Shown: piece after piece, positions 1 through 4,971 of the stretch | Layout: each line of letters starts with the position of its first letter | Numbering within the stretch: position 1 is the first letter of the stretch | Assembly: GCA_947177695.1 (NCBI GenBank) | Contig: CAMWVO010000065.1 | Span: forward strand, 1-8,134 | From: an uncultured Clostridia bacterium | Lineage (GTDB): Bacteria; Bacillota; Clostridia; Oscillospirales; Ruminococcaceae | Direction: 5' to 3' | Length of the DNA: 8,134 nt | The notes under the pieces: generated by a model | Database searches by the model: none | The model's input: only the letters and a program-made list of their open reading frames with translations | Told to the model about the DNA's origin: nothing | Position numbers and translations under genes: made by a program

Positions 1-8
1 GGACTTCG

Positions 9-60
9 CGAGCTGGGCTCAGCTCGACCAGCTTTAGTCGGCGGCTTCGCCGCCTAAGGT
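9..60. repeat. GC-rich double hairpin at the window's left edge
   Basis: Two inverted repeats are seen. CGAGCTG at 9-15 pairs with CAGCTCG at 20-26 around a 4-base loop. GGCGGC at 40-45 pairs with GCCGCC at 49-54 around TTC, and weaker TTA/TAA and ACC/GGT pairing extends it outwards to 27-60. No T-run follows, so it is not a classic intrinsic terminator. It could be the tail of an upstream transcript or part of a dispersed intergenic repeat; the window does not show what lies upstream. Confidence 0.5.
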
Positions 61-86
61 CTCGCTACATAGTGCGTAAAATCAAA

Positions 87-149
87 ATTTACCCGCAAAA
101 TTGATTTTCATAAACTTATTGCAAAAGCTATTGATTTTTGCGGGAAAAT
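87..149. repeat. Long imperfect inverted repeat across the GH130 promoter
   Basis: ATTTACCCGCAAAA (87-100) and TTTTGCGGGAAAAT (136-149) are inverted copies with one mismatch in 14 positions, separated by 35 bases. The right arm fills the space between the -35 and -10 boxes. This layout fits a pair of binding sites for a repressor or other regulator; no known operator is recognised. Confidence 0.5.
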
Positions 150-159
150 ATTGTATAAT
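131..159 (+). promoter_or_regulatory. Predicted sigma-A promoter of the GH130 gene
   Basis: A -35 box TTGATT (131-136, 4 of 6 consensus) lies exactly 17 bases before a perfect -10 box TATAAT (154-159), with a TG directly before the -10. Transcription would start near 166, giving a leader of about 55 bases. The region is AT-rich and carries repeated half-sites: AAAATCAA (78-85), TTGATTTT (101-108) and TTGATTTT (131-138), the last overlapping the -35 box. Confidence 0.75.
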
Positions 160-170
160 AAAATGTAATG

Positions 171-186
171 TGAGTCGAAGGACTCA
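171..186 (+). promoter_or_regulatory. Small hairpin in the GH130 leader
   Basis: TGAGTC (171-176) and GACTCA (181-186) form a perfect 6-bp stem with a GAAG loop, only a few bases after the predicted transcription start. It may protect the 5' end of the message or be a DNA-level operator; the sequence does not decide which. Confidence 0.45.
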
Positions 187-220
187 GAGAATTTTACACC
201 TTTGAAAGGCGGTTGTTTTA

Positions 221-1261
221 ATGAAAACAAAAATTTTAAACGGCGTGTCTCTCCCCAATATCCCCTGGCAGGACAAGCCCGCAGGATGCAGGGACGTTGT
301 TTGGCGCTACGACGCTAACCCTATCATCAAGCGCGACCATATCATGGTAAAGAAAGCTAACGGTTACAGAGAGCCTTCAAACTCTATCTTCAACAGCTCC
401 GTAGTTCCTTTTGAAGTGGACGGCTACAAGTTCGCAGGCGTTTTCCGCGTTGATGACAGAGAGCGCAACATGGAGCTTCACGTTGGTTTCTCCAAGGACG
501 GTTTCAACTGGGATATCAACGAGGAAAGAATTAAGTTCAAGTGCGATATTCCCGAGGTTGGTCAGTGGCAGTACGGCTACGACCCCCGCGTATGCAAGCT
601 TGTTGACGATGACGGCAAGGACAGATACATCGTTACATGGTGCAACGCTTACGGCTGGAAGCCTACCATCGGCATCGCTTACACCTACGATTTCAAGGAG
701 TTCACACAGCTTGAAAACGCATACCTGCCTTTCAACAGAAACGGCGTAATGTTCCCCCGCAAGATCAACAATAAGTATATGATGATGAGCCGTCCCTCCG
801 ACAGCGGACACACTCCTTTCGGAGATATGTTCATCAGCCAGTCTCCCGACCTTACCTACTGGGGCGAGCACCGCCACGTTATGGGACCCTCCAAGGGCTG
901 GGAAGCTACAAAGATGGGCGCAGGTCCTATTCCTATCGAGACAGACCGCGGCTGGCTCATTTTCTACCACGGCGTTCTGACCTCCTGCAACGGTTATGTG
1001 TACAGCTTCTCCGCTGCTCTCCTTGACAAGGACGAGCCTTGGAAAGTCCTCAAGAGAGGCGCTTCCTACCTTATCAGCCCCCAGACCGATTACGAGCTTA
1101 TCGGCGATACCGACGCAGTAACATTCCCCTGCGCGAACCTTGTTGACGCTGACACAGGCAGAATTTGCATCTACTACGGCTGCGCCGACACCTGCACAGC
1201 TCTTGCGTTCACATACGTTGACGACGTTATGGACTTTCTTGACAACAACAGCCAGGTTTGA
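221..1261 (+). CDS. GH130 beta-1,4-mannooligosaccharide phosphorylase
   Basis: Complete 346-residue protein of glycoside hydrolase family 130, resembling subfamily GH130_2 enzymes such as UhgbMP and Ruminococcus albus RaMP2. Such enzymes split terminal beta-1,4-mannosyl units with phosphate, releasing mannose 1-phosphate and a shortened acceptor. There is no signal peptide, so it should act in the cytoplasm on imported oligosaccharides. The single five-bladed propeller domain shows the family landmarks FNSSVVPF (57-64), YGYDPRV (118-124, with Asp121 as the expected proton donor), TWCNAY (139-144), FNRNGV (171-176), SRPSDSGHTPFGD (190-202), KMGAGPIP (231-238) and IFYHGV (247-252). The ATG follows AAAGGCGG with 8 bases of spacing. 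It is transcribed alone between its own promoter and a strong terminator. Family is nearly certain; the exact acceptor (mannooligosaccharide, mannosyl-glucose or mannosyl-GlcNAc) is inferred. Confidence 0.9.
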   Translation: MKTKILNGVSLPNIPWQDKPAGCRDVVWRYDANPIIKRDHIMVKKANGYREPSNSIFNSSVVPFEVDGYKFAGVFRVDDRERNMELHVGFSKDGFNWDINEERIKFKCDIPEVGQWQYGYDPRVCKLVDDDGKDRYIVTWCNAYGWKPTIGIAYTYDFKEFTQLENAYLPFNRNGVMFPRKINNKYMMMSRPSDSGHTPFGDMFISQSPDLTYWGEHRHVMGPSKGWEATKMGAGPIPIETDRGWLIFYHGVLTSCNGYVYSFSAALLDKDEPWKVLKRGASYLISPQTDYELIGDTDAVTFPCANLVDADTGRICIYYGCADTCTALAFTYVDDVMDFLDNNSQV

Positions 1262-1270
1262 TTTACCGAC

Positions 1271-1325
1271 GTTTTGCGGAGCAAAACTCGGAACTGCCGC
1301 TTGCGGCAGTTTGCCCCCTGAGGGC
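1271..1325 (+). repeat. Three tandem small hairpins after the GH130 gene
   Basis: Three stems follow the stop codon in succession: GTTTTGC/GCAAAAC (1271-1287), AACTGCCGC/GCGGCAGTT (1292-1311, tight loop) and GCCC/GGGC (1313-1325). None has a T-run. They probably add 3'-end structure to the message; the third is also the first part of the dispersed repeat described separately. Confidence 0.55.
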
Positions 1326-1388
1326 TGAGTCACCCCCATCGTTAAATAAAACGTACCGTAACTTTACCAAGCCCCCTCAAGGGGGCGG
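1313..1388. repeat. Dispersed hairpin repeat, copy 1
   Basis: Layout: GCCCCCTGAGGGC (hairpin), three bases, GTCACCCCCA (1329-1338), 31 poorly conserved bases, then AGCCCCCTCAAGGGGGCGG (1370-1388, hairpin). The second copy at 7176-7250 has the same order and exactly the same 31-base spacer. Here the final hairpin is the core of the terminator. Confidence 0.7.
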
Positions 1389-1409
1389 TTAAGTTACGAT
1401 ACGTTTTTT
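1348..1409. terminator. Bidirectional intrinsic terminator between convergent genes
   Basis: A long stem forms from AAAACGTA (1348-1355) with TACGTTTT (1400-1407), CGTAACTT (1357-1364) with AAGTTACG (1391-1398), ACC/GGT, and a GC core GCCCCC (1371-1376) with GGGGGC (1381-1386) around a TCAA loop. Only isolated mismatches interrupt it. On the plus strand it ends in TTTTTT (1404-1409); on the minus strand it runs into TTTTATTT. It should stop both GH130 transcription and the minus-strand fabD operon. Confidence 0.85.
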
Positions 1410-1425
1410 GTTTTATTGAAAACAA

Positions 1426-2451
1426 TCAGTCTTGAAAATCGGAGGCTTCCGCAGGGGAGACGTTTTCTGTTTCCGAAGCTTCTGAAACTTCCGCTGTTTC
1501 AGACGGTTCTGCGGTTTCTTCGGCTTTGACTGTTTCCTCGTTTTCGGCAGTTTCACCGTCTGCCGCTTCGGGAGCATTCTGAGCATTTTTCTTTTCTTCG
1601 GCACGGGTTCCTGCAAGCAGCAGCACCTCGTCGGCGCGGGAGGTCAGAAATTCCGTGCAGGAATTTTCAATGGAGCTGCGCGCCGAAGCCTCGGCTTCGT
1701 CATACCGTTCCAGAGCAAGAAAATTCTTTGCCTTTATCAGCTCAGCAAATGATTTTCCGCATTTCCTCATGGGACGGGGCAGACTGCGCCACTTTATTTT
1801 TTTTGCGGTATCTATTGCGGAGTTTGCAAGTCCGCCCTCGGTCTGGTACAGAGCCAGAACAGCCATTACCATATCGCTTTCCGAAAAAGCGTCAAGGTAG
1901 TATATACCCTGGTCGTAAGCCTCCGCCGCACCGCTGCCGTCCTTGGCGATAATGCAGGAAGCCATTTTTACGCAGTAATAGTACGCCGCCGTTTGAAAAT
2001 TTCCCGTTGACTGCGCTATGTCGAGAATGCTTGTAAGGTCAGCCTGCGCAAGAGTTTTAGCGGCGGTATCGGTCTCGCCACGCACGCAGTACGCCGCGGC
2101 AGCCTCTATAAGCATAAGATTTTTATTGTCCCCGGTTGCGTTGGTGAAAAGCATATCCATATAGCTTTGGGAAAAACCCTCCGCCTTGAAAATTTTCACA
2201 AGCCTGCGCCGCAGCCTTTTCATGGGAGCGCGTTTCAGCAGAGTGGTTATAAAGTATGTAAGGATCGCCAGCAGCAAAGAGCCGACGAACATAAACGGCG
2301 CAAACAGCATTATCTTAAACGGCTTTACGTCCAGAAAAAGATCCTGTATCGTCTTGACCGCAAAGCCCGCGCAGCAGCCGAGTATGAGGTATATTCCCCA
2401 CCATACGCTTATGCCCTTGGCAAGGGCGAGCAGCTTGTTGTTCAGTTTCAT
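1426..2451 (-). CDS. Membrane protein with helical repeat-like domain and acidic tail
   Basis: I do not recognise this 341-residue protein. Two hydrophobic segments are visible (about residues 13-33 and 47-71), followed by a strongly basic stretch (73-90: KR..MKRLRRRLVK) that should face the cytoplasm. Residues about 92-285 are alanine-rich and helical, with patterns such as AAAAYCVRGETDTAAKTLAQ, AAYYYCVKMASCIIAKDG and ALERYDEAEASAR that look like degenerate TPR-type repeats. The tail, about 286-341, is low-complexity and rich in Glu, Ala, Thr and Ser, so probably disordered. AGGAGG (2459-2464) sits 7 bases before the ATG. It follows aroE by 37 bases and is the last gene of the fabD operon, ending at a strong terminator. 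A scaffold role at the membrane is a guess; no function is assigned. Confidence 0.8.
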   Translation of the reverse strand: MKLNNKLLALAKGISVWWGIYLILGCCAGFAVKTIQDLFLDVKPFKIMLFAPFMFVGSLLLAILTYFITTLLKRAPMKRLRRRLVKIFKAEGFSQSYMDMLFTNATGDNKNLMLIEAAAAYCVRGETDTAAKTLAQADLTSILDIAQSTGNFQTAAYYYCVKMASCIIAKDGSGAAEAYDQGIYYLDAFSESDMVMAVLALYQTEGGLANSAIDTAKKIKWRSLPRPMRKCGKSFAELIKAKNFLALERYDEAEASARSSIENSCTEFLTSRADEVLLLAGTRAEEKKNAQNAPEAADGETAENEETVKAEETAEPSETAEVSEASETENVSPAEASDFQD

Positions 2452-2488
2452 TGGATTTCCTCCTGTAAGGGATTATCAGGGGACAGAA

Positions 2489-3322
2489 TTATTTTGCAAG
2501 CTCCGCTTTCATGTCCTCTATGATCTTTTCCACGTCCTTGTCGTTATAGGACGCGCCGCTCCATATCTCATGGGCGACGGCAGCCTGCCATACAAGCATT
2601 GCCATGCCGCCTATGGCGGGTATGCCGTTCTTTTCGGCAATGCTCATAAGCTTTGTAACATTGGGGTTATAGATGACCTCAAACACGCATTTGCAGCTTT
2701 TCACCACGTCCTCGGTTACGGGACAGGCGTCCGTTTTGGGGTACATTCCCACGGGACTTGCGTTCATGAGCAGGTCAAATTCCCCGCTTATCTTATCGTG
2801 TGTTATAACGCTTATTTTCGCCGACGGATTAAGCTTCGACGCTTCCTTTGCGACCTCCTCCGCGCCCGCGATAAATTCGGGCAGGGATACTATCGTCAGG
2901 TCCGCGCCGTGGAGAGCGGCTTCCGTAGCCATCATTCTGCCAACGCCGCCGCAGCCTATCTGGAGGACGCGTCCGCCCAGCTTTGCTCCTCCCGCTTCAA
3001 GGGATCGGAGGAAGCCCGAGCAGTCGGTATTGAAGCCGATGTTCCTGCCGTCCCGGTTCACAACGCAGTTTACGGAATTGTAACGCTTTGCGGATTCGTC
3101 AAGCTCGTCCAGATGAGCTATAATATCCACCTTATAGGGGATAGTGATATTGTAGCCGTTCAGGGAGTTAAGGTATTTTACCCTTTCGTCAAGACTGTCG
3201 GGAGATATCTCACACACCTCGTATTCCGCGCCGCTGTCTCCGTCAAGTTCGAAAAGCTGCTTGTGGATAGGCGGGGACATGGTGTGTCCCAAGGGATATC
3301 CTAAAAGTGCATATTTTGACAT
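2489..3322 (-). CDS. aroE: Shikimate dehydrogenase family protein (AroE-like)
   Basis: Complete 277-residue protein matching the AroE family in length and motif order. AroE reduces 3-dehydroshikimate to shikimate with NADPH in aromatic amino-acid synthesis. Seen: substrate loop GHTMSPPIH (12-20), NITIPYK (58-64) with catalytic Lys64, NTDCSGF (98-104) with catalytic Asp100, dinucleotide loop GCGGVGR (123-129; usually GAGGAxR), NASPVGM (187-193), YNPNVTKL (218-225) and GGMAMLVWQAA (238-248). Odd: the strand after the glycine loop reads TIVSLPE where most AroE proteins have a basic NRT-type motif that holds the NADP 2'-phosphate. Cofactor preference or even substrate may therefore differ. The stop of the SCP2 gene lies 12 bases upstream and overlaps the AroE ribosome site (AAGGAG, 3331-3336). 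It sits in a fatty-acid operon rather than with other aro genes, although others may lie elsewhere. Confidence 0.88.
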   Translation of the reverse strand: MSKYALLGYPLGHTMSPPIHKQLFELDGDSGAEYEVCEISPDSLDERVKYLNSLNGYNITIPYKVDIIAHLDELDESAKRYNSVNCVVNRDGRNIGFNTDCSGFLRSLEAGGAKLGGRVLQIGCGGVGRMMATEAALHGADLTIVSLPEFIAGAEEVAKEASKLNPSAKISVITHDKISGEFDLLMNASPVGMYPKTDACPVTEDVVKSCKCVFEVIYNPNVTKLMSIAEKNGIPAIGGMAMLVWQAAVAHEIWSGASYNDKDVEKIIEDMKAELAK

Positions 3323-3334
3323 TGCGGTTTCTCC

Positions 3335-3724
3335 TTACTTCTTTTTGCCTTTTTTGTTGACTTTATCTGCGGCTTTGCTTTCCGCCTTGGCTTTGTTTTT
3401 CATGTAGGTGATCATTCTTTCAAGCTCCAGAGCCTTGTCTGTGCTGCCCTCAACTTTAAGCTTTCCGGAAAAGAAAGCGGCTACCGCTCCGAGAGAGCCG
3501 TCGGCGATCTTCAGGAAGTTTTCCGCTGTTGCGAAAAGAACAGCGTCACGGTCGTGGTACTCGTAAGGAGCAACGTCAAGCGCACCGTTCTTATAGGCGA
3601 TATAGAACGCGCCCTCTCCCTCGCCTGTGATGTTCACCTGTACAGCAAAGTCGCCGTCAAAGCCTGTAGCGTCGCCCTTTGCAAAAAGGGACTGAGCTGT
3701 AGAAAAAATTTCCTCATAAGTCAT
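3335..3724 (-). CDS. SCP2 sterol-carrier/lipid-transfer domain protein
   Basis: A 129-residue protein made almost entirely of one SCP2 fold. Seen: an N-terminal helix, beta strands (FAVQVNITGEGEGAFYIAY, about 26-44; LDVAPYEYHDRDAVLFAT), then the family's typical sequence of FLKIADGSLGAVAAFFSGKL (70-89) and KVEGSTDKALEL, and a lysine-rich tail (109-129). SCP2 domains bind lipids or fatty acyl chains in a hydrophobic tunnel; bacterial stand-alone copies are mostly uncharacterised. Its place 23 bases after fabD and 12 bases before aroE suggests co-transcription, and an acyl-chain or acyl-CoA carrier role is plausible but inferred. AGGAGG (3733-3738) with 8-base spacing sets the start. No signal peptide or membrane segment. 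Confidence 0.85.
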   Translation of the reverse strand: MTYEEIFSTAQSLFAKGDATGFDGDFAVQVNITGEGEGAFYIAYKNGALDVAPYEYHDRDAVLFATAENFLKIADGSLGAVAAFFSGKLKVEGSTDKALELERMITYMKNKAKAESKAADKVNKKGKKK

Positions 3725-3747
3725 AATAATATCCTCCTATGGTTTCT

Positions 3748-4674
3748 TTAAGATTTCAGTAATTCAAGCGCTTTTTCAAGAGTTTTGGCGTTTTCAACGT
3801 TTACCGCGCTGACGCCTTTAAGGGTCTTTTTCACAAGTCCCGTCAGGACCTTGTTGGGACCCAGTTCAACAAAGTTTTCATATCCCGCTGCCTGCAATGC
3901 CGCAAGCTCCGAGGTGAACTTTACGGGGGACACAATATGCTTTGCAAGCTTAGCGGGCATATCCTCAAAATCGGTCTGGACTGCTCCGGTAAGGTTGGAA
4001 TAGAACTCTGCCGAGGGCTTGTTAAATGCGGGCTTCATGTTCCGCAGAGCCGCTTCAAACTCCTCTGCGGCAGGCTGCATCAGCTTTGAGTGGAACGCCG
4101 AGGATACCCCCAGTTTTACTGCTTTCGCGCCCATTTCCGCAAACTTCGCGGCAGCCTTTTCGGCGGCGGAGGTCTCCCCCGCTATTACCGTCTGGGCGGA
4201 CGAGTTATAGTTAACGGGAACCACGTAGCCGTCTGTCTCGGCGCATACCGCTTCTATCTCCTCGGCGGGCTTGCCGATTATTGCGTACATTGCGCCGCTT
4301 GCGGCTTCGGAGGCTTTCTGCATGGCTTCGGCTCTGGCTTTGATAACGCGGAAGCCGTCCTCAAAGGAGAGCATTCCCGCCGCAACCATAGCCGCGTACT
4401 CGCCGAGAGAATGTCCCGCCACGGCGGAGAACTCTATACCCTCCAGCTTTAGTATCTCGAACGCCGTCAGGGAGGTCGCCATAATCGCGGGCTGAGCAAT
4501 GACCGTTTTCGCAAGCTCCTCCTCCGAGCCGCCGATCTTTTCCGCAAGATCGAAGCCGAGGATCTCGCTTGCTTTTTCATATACCTTTACGCCGGGATAA
4601 GCTTCCGCAAGCTCCCTGCCCATACCGGCATACTGGGAGCCCTGTCCCGAAAATAAGAATACTGTTTTTGACAT
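3748..4674 (-). CDS. fabD: Malonyl-CoA:ACP transacylase FabD
   Basis: Complete 308-residue FabD, the cytoplasmic enzyme that moves malonyl from CoA to acyl carrier protein, providing the extender for fatty-acid synthesis. Seen: FSGQGSQYAGMG (8-19), GHSLGEYAA (87-95) with nucleophile Ser89, KARAEAM (112-118) with the substrate-carboxylate Arg114, SSAFHSKLM (191-199) with catalytic His195, SPVKF (249-253) and ELGPNKVLTGLVKK (270-283). Where E. coli has Gln250 near the PVxW motif, this protein appears to have His246; I treat this as family variation. The start follows AAAGGA (4683-4688) with 8-base spacing. It is the first gene of the minus-strand operon and is divergent from fabH, sharing its control region. 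The expected neighbour acpP is not in the window. Confidence 0.96.
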   Translation of the reverse strand: MSKTVFLFSGQGSQYAGMGRELAEAYPGVKVYEKASEILGFDLAEKIGGSEEELAKTVIAQPAIMATSLTAFEILKLEGIEFSAVAGHSLGEYAAMVAAGMLSFEDGFRVIKARAEAMQKASEAASGAMYAIIGKPAEEIEAVCAETDGYVVPVNYNSSAQTVIAGETSAAEKAAAKFAEMGAKAVKLGVSSAFHSKLMQPAAEEFEAALRNMKPAFNKPSAEFYSNLTGAVQTDFEDMPAKLAKHIVSPVKFTSELAALQAAGYENFVELGPNKVLTGLVKKTLKGVSAVNVENAKTLEKALELLKS

Positions 4675-4743
4675 TTTACGTTTCCTTTCGTTTGCAGTTT
4701 AAGATGTCCGCAGAGTTTCGGCAGTGTCCGCCGCGGTTTTCCG

Positions 4744-4769
4744 AAAAAATTTCCGCCAAGGGAAATTTT
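4744..4769 (-). promoter_or_regulatory. AU-rich hairpin in the fabD leader
   Basis: AAAATTTCC (4746-4754) and GGAAATTTT (4761-4769) form a perfect 9-bp stem with a 6-base loop. Read on the minus strand the stem ends in a run of six T bases (4750-4745 region and 4744), giving a weak attenuator-like shape between the predicted fabD promoter and the fabD start. The stem is AU-rich, so termination would be weak at best. Confidence 0.35.
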
Positions 4770-4783
4770 ATTCTTTAAAATCG

Positions 4784-4812
4784 TTGACAACGGGGACGAA
4801 AAATATTACAAT
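4784..4812 (+). promoter_or_regulatory. Predicted sigma-A promoter of fabH
   Basis: A perfect -35 box TTGACA (4784-4789) and -10 box TACAAT (4807-4812, 5 of 6) are 17 bases apart. Transcription would start near 4819, giving a leader of about 150 bases before fabH. Both boxes sit inside palindromes: CGTTGACAACG (4782-4792) and TACAATAGTATTGTA (4807-4821). Confidence 0.75.
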
Positions 4813-4821
4813 AGTATTGTA
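4807..4821. promoter_or_regulatory. Candidate operator: 15-bp palindrome on the fabH -10 box
   Basis: TACAATAGTATTGTA is a perfect palindrome around a central G and covers the fabH -10 box. Its word ATAGTATT (4811-4818) returns in inverted orientation as AATACTAT (4851-4858) next to the fabD -10 box. It does not match the FapR or FabT consensus as I recall them, so the regulator is unknown. Confidence 0.5.
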
Positions 4822-4853
4822 TATATTTTAACTGCAAAAGTTCCGCTGTTAAT

Positions 4854-4882
4854 ACTATACCATATTAATTGAAAAATTACAA
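4854..4882 (-). promoter_or_regulatory. Predicted sigma-A promoter of fabD operon
   Basis: Read on the minus strand: -35 TTGTAA (4877-4882, 4 of 6), 17 bases, then -10 TATAGT (4854-4859, 5 of 6) with an extended TGG directly before it. Start would be near 4847, so the fabD leader would be about 170 bases. An inverted repeat, TTAATA (4849-4854) and TATTAA (4863-4868), surrounds the -10 box. It lies beyond the fabH promoter, so the two promoters point across each other. Confidence 0.6.
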
Positions 4883-4883
4883 G

Positions 4884-4929
4884 CGTTTGCCGCAGTTTTT
4901 TTGCTGCTTTGCAAAAACCTGCGGAAACG
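4884..4929 (+). promoter_or_regulatory. Long hairpin in the fabH leader
   Basis: Three stacked helices form: CGTTT (4884-4888) with AAACG (4925-4929), CCGCAG (4890-4895) with CTGCGG (4919-4924), and TTTTTGC (4898-4904) with GCAAAAA (4911-4917), separated only by a one-base bulge and a small internal loop. An alternative pairing exists: GCAGTT (4892-4897) with AACTGC (4962-4967), the stretch between the fabH ribosome site and its start codon. A second GGAAACG at 4941-4947 copies the 3' arm. A leader switch is possible but unproven. Confidence 0.5.
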
Positions 4930-4955
4930 GCGGTCTGTCCGGAAACGCTGTATAC

Positions 4956-4971
4956 GGAGGTAACTGCTTTG
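4956..4971 (+). promoter_or_regulatory. fabH ribosome site fixing a TTG start
   Basis: GGAGG (4956-4960) lies 8 bases before TTG (4969-4971). The resulting protein begins MFGIEILGMGSY, the normal FabH amino end, and places the catalytic cysteine at 112 as in E. coli. The frame is open further upstream to a TTG at 4909, but that would add 20 unrelated residues encoded in the leader hairpin. Confidence 0.85.

Noticed and set aside
377..1339. A 320-residue open frame antisense to the GH130 gene
   Set aside because: It lies opposite a clear GH130 gene whose codon bias keeps the antisense frame open; it has no family motifs and runs into the downstream hairpins.
1313..1388. GC hairpin repeats as a CRISPR array
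   Set aside because: Only two copies exist, about 5.9 kb apart, with no spacer series or cas genes.
2186..3304. A 372-residue open frame antisense to aroE and the membrane-protein gene
   Set aside because: It spans parts of two well-supported minus-strand genes and their gap, with no recognisable domain or ribosome site.
4807..4868. A FapR or FabT operator
   Set aside because: The palindromes differ from the consensus sites I recall for both regulators, and no regulator gene is in the window, so neither name is given.
4909..4968. A 20-residue amino-end extension of FabH from an upstream TTG
   Set aside because: No ribosome site precedes it, it is encoded by the leader hairpin, and the GGAGG before the TTG at 4969 gives the normal FabH start.
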